From: Phialocephala subalpina
Taxonomy: Eukaryota; Ascomycota; Leotiomycetes; Helotiales; Mollisiaceae
Assembly (NCBI GenBank): GCA_900073065.1
Contig: FJOG01000001.1
Span: 2,522,562 to 2,586,561 of the forward strand
Direction of reading: 5' to 3'
DNA: 64,000 bases
Under the pieces are notes generated by a model that made no database searches, was not told where the DNA came from, and was given only the letters and a program-made list of their open reading frames with translations. A program made the translations under genes and the position numbers. This document shows positions 22,203 through 33,419 of this stretch, piece after piece; position 1 is the first letter of the stretch, and each line of letters begins with the position of its first letter.

Positions 22203-25200
22203 ATGTCTACCCGCAGTCGAGGTGAGTTGAGAAGTGGAAAAATAAGGCCGTTCTCTTGCTGACGAAGATGCCATTCCAGTGCTCAGCTTTATGAGCAGCT
22301 TCTCCAGTAAAGACAGAGACGCGCATCAGAGAAGTCCAACGCCTACTGGGCCAACCCCCATACAAACTAGACAAGAATCTTTCCCGAGATACGATGCTAC
22401 AAGGGATCCAGCTACGCCAGCTCGCGCGCAGCCGCAGTATAATATGGATGGAGAGTCACCGCAACCACGAGTACAGCGCGAGCGTGCTCCTTCGCGGCCG
22501 ATGTCAATGGTCCAGACATACCAACCGCCCTTGATGGACGTCAACCAGGACACTCTGCCAGAGCTTCAGCCAATTTTTACATTCCTCAATAGCCATGCGA
22601 ACAAGCTATACCAAGAAGGGTACTTTCTGAAGCTGGATGACCAGAACACTCGTATGTTTCCCCAGCACTCGAGGCCATAATGATCTAATAGTAGTTGCAG
22701 ATGGAAGACCCAATGCGGACAGGACTTGGACGGAATGTTTTGCGCAACTGGTTGGGACAGTTCTCTCATTGTGGGACGCTGCAGAGCTCGATGCAGCTGG
22801 TCAAGATGGGGAGGTGCTACCAAAATTCATCAATTTGACGGATGCCTCAATCAAGATGGTTAGTCACGCTCGTTTGGTTATAATACTGGGATGATATTGA
22901 CAAGAACAGATCACGTCTCTTCCTACGAGATCAGACAGCGAAGCACCTTTACAGAATGTCCTCAGCATTTCTACTGCCGGGAAAAACAGATACCTCCTTC
23001 ACTTCAACTCACATCATTCATTAATCCAATGGACCGCTGGCATTCGACTTGCCATGTTCGAGCATGCTACATTACAGGAAGCTTATACCGGTGCATTAAT
23101 TGCCGGGAAAGGCAAGGCTTTGAATAATATTAACATCATAATGGATCGCGCCAAGATGCCCACTGCAGACTGGGCCCGAGTTCGATTTGGAGCAGGAACT
23201 CCATGGAGACGCTGTTGGTGTGTTATCACGCCTCCGGATGAGAAGGAGGTCCAGAAGCTGCAGAAGCAGATGAACAAGAAGAAGTCTGCATACGACCGTT
23301 CGCGACCACCGATGTTGAAGGGCGATATCAAATTCTACGATTCTAAGAAAACCAAGAAGATGAAACCCATCGCAACGATCTCCGACGCATATTCCGCTTT
23401 TGCTATATATCCCCAGTCAAAACCGCTTATAGACGCGTCAACACTTGTCAAAGTTGAGGGGTCTATTGTCATTCATTCAAATCCTCCTACAACATCTGAA
23501 GGTTTTGTTTTTGTAATGCCCGAGGTGCATCCAGCTGTTACAGGGTTTGAGATGATGCTGCGTTGGCTCTTTCCGGTCTTCGATACCTTTGGACTCTACG
23601 GGCGTCCAGGCAGACTTGTAGCAGACATCCAAGATCCCCGCAGTCTCATGTTTGCCATGCCCAAGCATCGTAGATACGGTTATCTAGAAATCTTGGATGT
23701 TTCTGGCCTGATCCTAGAGCAGGGAAGCGAAAATTGGAAAGAGGGTGAGTGGAGAAAGAGAATGAAGGAATTGACGGGCAAGCGGATGACGGCGATCGAG
23801 AGCGGTAGCCAGAGGAACAGCAGGTACAGCAGCAGAAGAAGCACACGCAACAGTTTCGGACCTTCTCGAAGTCGCGTTCAATTCGACGACGGCGCTTCGG
23901 TCAGATCTTCCCCCTCCATTACGTGGGGTAACAACCAGGATCCATCTGCTGCCGGTCTTCCACGAACTGATTCTGCACCCGCGGCGGCCGTAATGTTTAC
24001 ACCTCCAAGGGGTCAACCCATGACACACCAGCGCTCAGTCTCTGAGACCCACGGCCTAGACCGTTATCAACAAAATCCCGGCGGATATGATGGAGCATAT
24101 GAGGTTGCTCCTCCACCACCTCCTCACGTCATAGGCGTTGCATCGAGTTTGCGGTATAGGTCAGACATGCCTTCAACTCCGGAGCGCCTTTCTTCTGAGG
24201 ACGAGCAAGTTGCAAGGGGCACACCAGTCCGAGAACTCCAAGACTTACAAAAAGTAACGTCGCCAGAGCCTGTTGCAGCTCCACCCGCTTTTGCCCACGG
24301 GCCAGGCTCAATGCCAATAAGCAAGCCCTACCACTCGCCAGAGCTACGCAGAGCTAACAGTCGCATGTCGAGCACTACGCTGGACCAACTAGCTGGTGCT
24401 GGCGGTGTTGCTGGTAGTGGATATCACACAGTTGGTGATGACTTCAGGGCAGGGGAAGACCAAGGACGGCACGACAGGAGCCAATATTCCGAAGAGAGCG
24501 GACAGAGAGGGGTACTTTCAGACGCCAACACAAACGAATATTCTGCTAATGACCGTCTGAATCAAGGCTTGGTAGCAGAGTCCAAACAACGATTTTCCTT
24601 TGAGCAACCTTCTCCTATATCTCCTCCGACCACCGACCATACGAATTATTCTCAACCTCCTCCGCAATATTCCTACGACTCTTCCCACAACTTACCTTCA
24701 AGATCCCAGGTGGATATTAGTCCTCCAGCATCAGCTCAAGGTCAACCCCTCAATTCCCGTACGTATGAACCACCGCAAGTATATGCATCCCAAGAAATAA
24801 AATCACCACCATCTCGCCATGGCCACCAATCATCAGCAGGCTCTTCCCATAGCATAGCATCTCAACCTCGTCTCCAGACCAACCCGAGCGTTGTGGCTCG
24901 AAAACCTGTTCCGGCCCGACACCAAGCGATTGAAACTCCAACTTCCGCGGAAACCGCGTCGAGCACGGGAAGTTTTAGACGACATGTCATGGACGAACCT
25001 GCGTTCGACATGATCGGCAATGGCGACCGAGGACTTACTCCGCTGCCAGACGCTCCACTTCATCGACAGAGTAGTGGCGTAAGCAGTATTTATGAGGATT
25101 CGGCTTCAACTACCTCGCCAGACTATGCCAGCACAAGGCGTTCCATGGATACTCAGAAATCAGTAGAGAAGCCGCGAGCAGGTGTTATGAAGACTGTGGG

Positions 25201-26341
25201 TCAACTAGAGAAGACAACCTCGAATGAAAGCCGTGGAACAGGCTCGTCTTTTAATATCGACTTCGGGCCAACATTGAATCTGGCTTCGGATCGTCCGATC
25301 AGAAGCCCAAGTCCCGGCCCAGCTCAAGGCCTAGCGAGAGGACCCAGTCCAGGTCCTGGAATCCCCAGCTATCCCGCGGATCGAGCTCCAAGACAACAAA
25401 GTCCGGCACGAGGACTCGACAATGCAATCAACTCTCCAAGCCGCAATATTGTGACACCTGAGAACGCACATTATCGCAACAATTCGTCAGAGAGCAGAAC
25501 TGTAGCGTGGCAGCCCGGCATGGCTATGAACCAGAACGTTGGTCAAGCTATCACTCCTGAACAATTCGTTCAGCAGCGTGCTACAATGGCAACTGCTACT
25601 CCTATGTATGCGCATCAGCGACAGCAATCTGGCAACACTCTTCGAGCAAATACACCAACACCACCTCTTCCTCGAAATCGGTCAAGCGATTTTGTGGCTC
25701 AACAAGGCCACTCTCGGAACAACTCGGCAGACTTACTTCAACGGCCAAGTTCACGAGGGGCATCTGTTGCTCTTGGGCCGTCAGGCTCAGGTGACATTGC
25801 CTCTACACTTTCGGCTCGCGAACAGGAACACATAGCAAGAGTAACGGGTCAACCGTTGATCAATATGGCTCAGAATGCCCAAAGACAAGCACCAGGTGCC
25901 GGTCTCGTGGGTGCGATCGAGGCAAGGCAGAAGGAGAAGGAGCAAATGAAGCAGGGTATCAATAGTCAGGCTGTCCAACAGGCGATTACACAGCGACAAC
26001 AGCAAGCGATTGCACAACAACAACAGCAGGCTTTGTATCAGCAACAATACGCGGACCAGATGACACAAGCACAATACGGTACTATGGGCCAGTATCCACA
26101 GAACTTTGCTGCTCAAGCTCAGAGACGACAATCTTGGGTCTCGCCAGCGGCTAACGTCTATGCTCAGGGAGGCGGCTTCTCGGCTCCCTCAACAGTTTGG
26201 ACTACGTCTCCTGATGGCAGACAATCACCTTCTCAATTTCCACCTAGACAACAGCAATATTTCCCACCACAACAAGGACAGCCACAGCAAGGCCAAGGAC
26301 AAGGAAGAGGAAACGCGGGGTTTCACGGACACGGGTACTAG
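22203..26341 (+). CDS. CAF120: CAF120/SKG3-like PH-domain protein
   Basis: Homologue of the fungal Caf120/Skg3 group (CCR4-NOT-associated and bud-neck proteins in yeast). Exons are 22203-22221, 22280-22651, 22701-22858 and 22910-26341, with introns of 58, 49 and 51 nt that all agree in phase, giving 1326 residues. The first exon codes only six residues plus one base. A split PH domain follows: YFLKLDDQNT, WTECFAQLVGTVLSLWDAAE, then INLTDASIKM and STAGKNRYLLHF...WTAGIRLAMFEH. Next is the conserved block DWARVRFGAGTPWRRCWCVI to LEILDVSGLILEQGSE. The remaining ~850 residues are Ser/Pro/Gln-rich and apparently disordered, with a Gln-rich coil near the end. The tiny first exon is the least certain part. 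Confidence 0.9.
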
Positions 26342-26984
26342 ATAGCATAGTTGGGGCGTTGCATATTGGATGGCAGCTCAGATTCCGGATACGATGACGA
26401 CTTTTTACATAGGGGGTTTATGAGGTTTGCAGCAATTCATTCTCCGGAGTTTTTAACACTACCAAAGAAGGTGGTGGGTTTCTTTTGTATGATGGCATTG
26501 GTGGCGCAAGCTACACTTGGGCAGGGCATTCAAATCGGAGCATAGCATTGGTGTGAGAAGAGGGCATTAAAATGAAAAACTCCGAATCCTACTTCTTCCT
26601 CAGAAAACTTAAAGTGTTCCTCCGTGTAATTTTACGTGAGTGATCCTCGAGTGATCCTACATGATCTTGACATTTGTGATTGCAAGCAGCATAATTGGTC
26701 TAGTGTCAAATGTACCAACAAGTCGGAGACTCTTTTCTCTCCTCTCTAATGCAAATCAAGTATTGATGCTTCTGAACCATCATCATCACAGGGTTCACAT
26801 GAGGAAAGATAACCATTCAGGTCGATGATTGATTAACATCACTTTCATATAGTGCTCATTATGAGTTTCTCGACTCTCAATATCATCTAGACATCGGTTT
26901 CAGGATATCAACCAACCCTCGCTAATCAAACAGCAGCAATAAAGGTATTCAAAAACGCCATGCCCAAGCTCTTCAATAGCAATA
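26342..26984. other. Intergenic region, convergent 3' ends
   Basis: 643 bp between convergent genes. Nothing beyond probable 3' untranslated sequence is visible. Confidence 0.6.
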
Positions 26985-28620
26985 CTACCGCCCCCTCCCA
27001 CTCGCTTCACTAGCTTCCGCTGCCGCAATCGCAGCATCAATCCGTCGTTCTTCTTCTTCTATTCTCGCTACTTCTTCCGCAGACATGCCTTCTGTTTCTT
27101 CGCCTAAGAAAGGAGTCGTAGACCCACCACCTACGATTGCTCGTTGGCCGGGGTCGGAGGACGTGAATACCTGGGGGACGTGGCGAGCGTCGCCGTAAAT
27201 AGGTACGTCGTGGTATGCTTCAAATGGCTCGGGTGGTGTGTGTGTTTCTCCGCTACCGGTGTGGGTATTGGTCGTGGTTAGGGAGTGGCCTCCGGGGGAT
27301 ATGGGTCCTGTTGAGTTGGAGGTTGTTGATAGTCCTCTTGAAACTGTGGAAGCCATCGTCGCGGCTGTAGGTTTCCTTCTCGGCACACTACTTGCCGCCG
27401 TTCCTCCTGCTACGCCAGCTCCAACAGGACCACTATAAGGCGCGCTCAGCACCGGCTCGTAAGTACTCAACGCCGAATGCCTCTGTATAGGTAAAGTCGA
27501 GCTCGGCGATGTTTCAAGCGGGGTATCGAGCCCCAGATCTCGATCCTGTTGTAAAGAGTTGATAGTGCTTGTATGGTTTATGCCGCGATCTTTCTCCATC
27601 ATCATCTGGTTTCGAGAGAAGGAGTCGGTATGCATATCTCGGGTGAGCATAACTTGTTCGGGTTGTGAGCGGGTGCGTTTCGAGTGCTTCTTTTTGAGAA
27701 AGAAGAGGAGAGCGAGGAGGAGGAGGAAGATGAAGGCTAGGGCGCCGAGGGCGATGCCTACTTTTGCTCCGGTGGAGAGGCTGGTGGACTTGCGGGAGGC
27801 GGCAGCGCCGAGGGTTGCGGATGCGCTTGCTGTTTGTGAGGGGCTTTGGGTTGCGGTGGTGAGGGAGGTACTGGCTGGGACACCGTCGGAGGCAGATGAG
27901 GCGGCGAATGTAGGCTGATTTCCGGAGCCTGATGTTATAGTTGTAGCTCCGTGGACTTGCAAGCTCGGTGAGGCCTGTGTGGATGTGAGGGTCATCGTTG
28001 CTGGGAACGATATTGAAGATGCTGCTGGTCCGGCAACGATGTTGGTGCCGTCCATTGTGCCCAAGCTAAACACACTGCTGTAATAGTTGCAGGAGTTATT
28101 CGTACCAATGCTCGGCCCTATGCACAAGAAGAGGTTGTCCAACGTTGACGCAGTTAATGCTGTGTTGTTGTTATTTATCCCATCCAACTGAACTTTGATA
28201 CTGGCAGGTTCTGCGGCATTGATGGTATTCGTATGTTTCCCACATTTACTCTGTAGCTCTGCCGTCTGGTATATGCAAATATCTGATTAAAGTCAACACT
28301 GCCATTGCTGAGGGCTACCCGTAAGAATCAATCTTCGTTTACTTACCATCTTGCACGTCCAGCACTTTGACTGTGTTGGCTGAAGAAGCCGCTTCGGTTA
28401 AATCGCCCAGCTGGCATAGAATCATGTTGAGGTTGCCAGCGATGCCTTGAACAGTCGTTGTAAAATTGACCCATCCACTCATACCCAATACTAACGACGG
28501 AGCCGGAGAGAAGTCCACGGTGTACATCCCTCCTTGAGTCTGTCGCGCCTCGATGGCAGCAGCACCTTGGCCCCCAACCGCCATCATGGCCATCACCAGG
28601 CTACAACACAGTACAATCAT
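26985..28620 (-). CDS. Hypothetical secreted/single-pass membrane protein
   Basis: Cell-surface-type protein of unknown function. Exons are 28620-28347 and 28282-26985 (intron 64 nt, phase 1), giving 523 residues. The start is ATG at 28620; the frame continues upstream only to a GTG. It begins with a signal peptide (MIVLCCSLVMAMMAVGGQ followed by AAA). An ectodomain follows with several Cys (MILCQL, CIYQT, KCGKH, LFLCIGP, SCNYY) and many potential N-glycosylation sites (for example WVNFTTT). Then come a Ser/Thr-rich stalk, a membrane helix (VGIALGALAFIFLLLLALLF, about residues 250-272) with a basic stop-transfer (KKKHSKRTR), and a Ser/Pro-rich cytoplasmic tail. The layout resembles fungal wall-stress-sensor-like proteins, but no WSC or Mid2 motif is seen, so function stays open. 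Confidence 0.8.
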
Positions 28621-29579
28621 ATGAACCACAACAGCAACACAACATCAACAAACCCAAAAAGAAGAATGCAAAACGACGACACGGTTCGAATGGTAAGATC
28701 GCAAAAACATCAAGAAGCATCAGAAAGCGTCAGCTGCGATGTGGGGAACGCAATCATTAATACACGAAGGATTCTGCGATGCTCACCCCAACCTTACCTC
28801 TTTCACACTTCCAGCAAATAAAGGGCACGGTACAGTGTGAGGCGCAGCTCCAACCATACCAATCACACCCTTTCCAGTGAGACTACAGGCGTGAGACCCC
28901 CGTTCACAGCCCTGCGGTGCAGTCGCTGCTGGTGCGGTGAGATTTCGATTTGCGCACTCGCACCGCATCCTGATCCTTTGATGTGCAGTCTGTCGTTGCA
29001 GGAGGTACGGATCAAGGTTGGTGTATCAGCAGCCTGATCCCTGGAGACTCCTGGCATGTTGCTGGTGCGGCGCCAGTCTCATTGGTGAGGATATGATTGG
29101 GAGTGTTACGCTGAAGGATGCACAGGGCGCGCTCGCATGTAGGAGTCCAATTGCTGGTCGAGGACTCGAGGCTTGGGGCTGAGGAGAAAGATGTTCGTTC
29201 GTTCTGCCAAAGTGGAACGCTAGACTATTCTCGGCCAAGGCACATTGGTTTTGTCCTCGCATAAATTATTTTTGGACATGGGACCTGAACGAGGCTGAAT
29301 GAAGCATAAATTTGAAAGTTGGACGATCGTCCAGCACATTGATCACAAGGAGGCTGAATAAGAAAGGAACTCGACTGGTCTAACGGACAGCCATTCGCGA
29401 CGGGACGTGCGGTGGCAGAGATGGAATAATTTCACGTGATGGACAGAAGAAACGTCTGACACGTGGTCGTGAAAATAGGTGATCATTGCAGCTTCTCGTT
29501 TCACATTATGCAGCCCTGCCCTTCCGTGAACGCCGCCAATGGGATCCCATACAGATACACAAAACATCCAGACAAACAA
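28621..29579. other. Intergenic region
   Basis: 959 bp between two minus-strand genes: promoter of the membrane-protein gene and 3' flank of the condensin gene. No supported gene, repeat or RNA. Confidence 0.6.
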
Positions 29580-32500
29580 TTATTCTCCGACAGTAATCTC
29601 AGCGGTTGGATCTTTTCTGATGTCCAACTCCATAAGCCCCTCCTGTTTCTCGATAACTAGGCCCTTTTCGTTGGCCAGATGCAGGAGGCAGATGAAACAG
29701 TAACTGGTTGAGATGTCATCCATCGCTTGCTTGGGATAAACACTCTGCAGGTTCTGCATCACAGATGTGAACTTTAAGCTTCCATCTTCCGCCTTCTTCA
29801 CCTCTGGTTGAGGAGTCGGCAATCGTCCCGGAGTCTGGGTTATACCCTGTTATGGTTAGCGTTGTCATATTGGCAAGGAAGGTAATAACTTACAGGCTCA
29901 AGGGCATCAAAACCAATACCCTTCCACAGTTCTTCCTTGAGTCTGCGAACGTCGACTTTCTTCGCGACACGAGCATATTGCACATATTCAGGTCTCAGTC
30001 TCCGGCTTTGAGTGACAAGCTGAGTTCCAAAAGCTCCTTCCTCGCCCTCAATAGTTTGAGCGATACCTCCATTCAACAAGTTGTTGATGCCAGCCATGCC
30101 CCCTTCACCCCGTTCCTCGGCGCCAGGTGAGAAGTGATCTCGGGCATCAGCAAACTCCATGTCATCATCATCGTCAATTCCACCAAGCATAGGTAGGCCG
30201 TCGTCTTGGAAGAAGTTTGCATCGTAGTCTCCCTGAGGTGGGGCATCCTCGTCTCCTCCGACAGGAGCTTCTTTGTTTGCCCAGTATGCTTCATCCATCT
30301 CGCCTTCGGGGACGTCTTCTTCCTTTCGTTGACCGAAGCTGCTGGTCTTCGTTCCGAAACCAGTTCTTCGGCTACCCATACGGGCCTTGGGCTTCAAGAA
30401 TAATCGTAAGAGTTGCTTCGAATTGAAATGCTTGTCATCTGGGAGCAGATTCCTTGTTTTTGACTTCCAGTCCTTCTTAGGGAGAGAGATAACCGTGTTT
30501 GAGGACGCTGGAGTGTAGATAACCTCAGCTAGAGTTGTAGACAAGGGTGACGAGAAGTCGATCTCGAACAGCTCCTTCTCTTTCCGAGTCTTAGAGGCTG
30601 ATGCTGGCTTATTGACATCCTTGATCTTCTTTATCCGCCAGTGCTCTGGTCCTGCCCAGTTCTTCTGGAGCGCTTCGTCGAAATAGCTCAAGATGTCATC
30701 GTGTCCGCCTTGAGTCTTTCCACTGTGGTCCATCGAAACGACGTACTTGCCAGTTTCTGGATCGAACGTGCCAGCACCGCCATCGCCGTCTTCACCATCC
30801 CCACCCATGCCGTCGTTGTCAAAGCCTGCATCATGAACACGCATGCGAGTCTCGATTGCAGCATCGCGGGCCCATGCTTCTCCGCCTTCGCCAAAACCAG
30901 CATCGGCTGGGATGTCAAAATTGGAAAGCATTCCACCATCATCATCGTCAAACCCAGCAGCATTATCATCGTCGAGGTAGAATCCAGACTTGTCGGCCAG
31001 TCCCTTGGCCTCTTCAGATTGCTCCTTGTCCTTGTCCTGTCGCCAGTCCTCGGGTGCTTTCAATAACGGAATATCCATCGCAGAAGAAGGATCTCCAAGG
31101 TCAAAGTTCTTCAATGAGGGACAGATATCCTGCTCATCCAGTCGATCCAGATTTGGGAAGAATTTGCTGCCAAGAGCTCCAATATCGATCTCAACATCAT
31201 CTTCCTCCTCGGCCTCCTTTACAGTCGTGTCCACCATAGAGTCTTGTTCAATTTCCTCCTCCTCCACAAGAGCATCATCTTTCCGTTGGCGACCTTGACC
31301 TTCAGCTGATGCATCACCTGCATCATCACTGCTGTCAAAGACTATGCGGCCTTGTGAGTCGATAGCAAGATGATTCAAAAGCAATCCCTTCGCACCTCCT
31401 TCATCGAAGTCTGCTGAGGCCTTCTTGAAGAGTGGATCTACGGAGAATTCGAGTTCGAATTTCTTCAATTGCAAGGATGCGAATGAATTGGCTAATGTAG
31501 CTTCTGATGATCGTTGCGCCTGTTGTTAATTAGTACAGACCTTGGGCAATCTTTTCAGTGATAATATGAAGACCAGGAATTATTACAATAAACAAAGCAA
31601 ATAATTTTAAGAAGCAGTGTGGCTACAGAAGCAAATATTGTTTGAGCACCACCCCTGAGTTCAAGCGAGCTGCATCTCCCAATCGTTGACGGTCTAGCGG
31701 CCAACCTCGGGCACAGTTGACCTCACACCTTTGATAGTCTAACGGCCATGATTTCCGCTTATCAAAACACAGCGCGTGAAATTGAGGCCTGACTCCCAGC
31801 GTGTAAAACAAGATCGAGAAGAACACAAACAAATGAAAAAAAATGCTACAACGGTTCGGCTGGAGGTATAGTAGCCGTCTCCTCCATACTAGTCGCTAAA
31901 AAAAATGCAAAAATAAAAAACATACAACAGTGGGTATTCGCTGGTGGTCACCCACCCAACTACTAATCCACCGATCTGAGGCTTGTGTATGGCAGAGCGG
32001 ACGGGATGCCCAATTTTCCTCAGTCTATGGTCGTATGTGAAAGCATGTAGTGTTATTTAAATCTATATGGGGCGCGCGAACGGGCGAGGAAGGCACGCCA
32101 CTTGCGCTTTCCCAACTTGCCGAGCTAAAATGCAGCTGCGCGCCATCGCGTACCTTGAATTCGCAACATGCCATTCTCGATGCACGCATTATTTTTGAGG
32201 GCAAAATGAACTCTGAACAATCGCGAAAACAAAATTGGGAGAAAAGCAAAGTTGAAAACTCACCCGCTTCTTCGGCTTCTTCCTCACAACGCCGTCTTCG
32301 TCTTCAACCTCTTCCTCACTCTCTTCGCCTTCCTCGTTCTCGCCCTTCTTTTTCTTGTTGTTGCCGCTGTCTGCCAATCCGCTCAGAAGTTTGCCGGTCT
32401 CGGTTGCAACACTATCGACTCTGCTGGTATAGATCTTCACACATCCATCCAGTGTGCAGCTGGCTTTCTGGAAATTGACGCCGTCTCCTTCCTTCAGCAG

Positions 32501-33001
32501 TGACATATCGTGAAAGTAATCGATGAGGGCGAAATTCCAAGAGTTGGCTGCATTAATCTTGTTGTCTGTGGCCATCTTCATCCATTCCTCGAAATTGGCC
32601 AATATGGGTACCCGCTTCATGGGAGTGACAGCACTTCCTCCCACCATGAGTTCATTTCCATCCAAATCATTCTCTTTGCCTAGTGTTCGTCGTGGTGTTT
32701 TCGTGCCTGAAGATGGTGAAGATCCTTCTGCGAAGGTAGCTTGTTTCCGCATGGGAGATGCAGCGGCTTTGATCTGGTTCATCTGTATATCGTGAAGGGC
32801 ATGCCGTGACTGCAGCCGCTTCGCCTTCTCTTGTGCATCGTCGTTAAGAGGGATTCTGCCTCCATGTTAGCAGAGTGTACGCTGGAAACAGTGTGTTTGG
32901 CAGTCGCACTTGACAGGCGATTTGAAAGGAGAAGCAGTCAAAGAACCAGAGGCCGTCCTGCCATTGCTGGCGCTCCGTGGATTCTGAGCAACTCGAGGCA
33001 T
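29580..33001 (-). CDS. BRN1: Condensin complex subunit 2 (CAP-H / Brn1 kleisin)
   Basis: Kleisin subunit of condensin, bridging the SMC2-SMC4 heads for mitotic chromosome condensation. Exons are 33001-32910, 32855-32264, 31519-29894 and 29846-29580, all phase-consistent, giving 858 residues. Family signatures are NFEEWMKMATDNKINAANSW, TLDGCVKIYTSRVDSVATET, SSEATLANSFASLQLKKFEL and DPLFKKASADFDEGGAKGLL. Later come KFFPNLDRLDEQDICPSLK, acidic spacers, and a winged-helix-like C-terminus (STSYCFICLLHLANEKGLVI). The second intron (32263-31520, 744 nt) is more than ten times longer than the other two and contains a same-strand 5S rRNA gene. Homologues continue directly across this junction (KKPKKR to AQRSSEATL), so I do not expect a hidden exon. 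Confidence 0.95.
31640..31815. other. tRNA-like fragments within the condensin intron
   Basis: On the plus strand two short copies of a tRNA D-arm/A-box-like word occur: TTGACGGTCTAGCGGCCA (about 31688-31705) and TTGATAGTCTAACGGCCA (about 31733-31750). The second is followed by ATTTCCGC, as in several fungal tRNAs. Neither can be folded into a full cloverleaf, and no good T-arm is present. They are probably decayed tRNA-derived sequence. Confidence 0.3.
31920..32038 (-). rRNA. 5S ribosomal RNA
   Basis: A 119-nt sequence on the minus strand with the fungal 5S ends ACATACGACCATAG and TGTTGTATGT, which pair in helix I, and the conserved internal blocks CATCCCGTCCGCTC and GTAGTTGGGTGGGTGACC. Downstream are T-runs (T6 just past the end and T8 about 17 nt later), which fit Pol III termination. 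A TATA-type element (32069-32052) lies just upstream, as in Neurospora 5S genes. A weak pairing in one arm (TTGGGCA against TGCCATA) leaves some doubt that it is fully functional. It lies inside an intron of the condensin CAP-H gene, in the same orientation. Confidence 0.93.
32052..32069 (-). promoter_or_regulatory. TATA-type promoter element of the 5S gene
   Basis: CATATAGATTTAAATAAC on the minus strand, ending 14 nt before the first base of the 5S gene. It matches 15/18 bases of the element at 48478-48495 and is close to that at 10552-10535. Confidence 0.65.
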
Positions 33002-33419
33002 CGTGAGTAATTCTTTCGGCTTGTCGTCGTTGTCGCCGTTGTCGTCGTTGAGTATCGAATTGTATTGACTTTCGACGCGATTTTGTTTTGGTGTTTATGC
33101 CTGACCGCGCTCTGGGCTCGGCTAGGCAACGCTCACAGGTACGGAAGGTACCACAGGCGCCGGAGGAGTTTCACTCCGGCCGATATCTTAGCGTCTTTCA
33201 GTGGTATCTTGGCACCACCAAAAGGCATCCCATTTGAAGTTAATGCAGCGGCGTCATCACACGGTCGTATGCTCGTTTGCCGCAGCCTTGGCTGGCAGTT
33301 CCAAGTCTGCGACCTCAATCAATTCACTATGTCAAAAGACATGTGTCACTCCCGTTAATTGACTTCTCCTCTTCGAATCTAGAGTAATACAGCTACTCGG
33401 CGGATCATGCTTTTTGAAC
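33002..33419. promoter_or_regulatory. Bidirectional promoter region (CAP-H / exchanger)
   Basis: 418 bp between divergent start codons. Near the CAP-H side (about 33020-33052) lies an imperfect TCG/TTG trinucleotide repeat on the plus strand. No specific operator is recognised. Confidence 0.5.
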
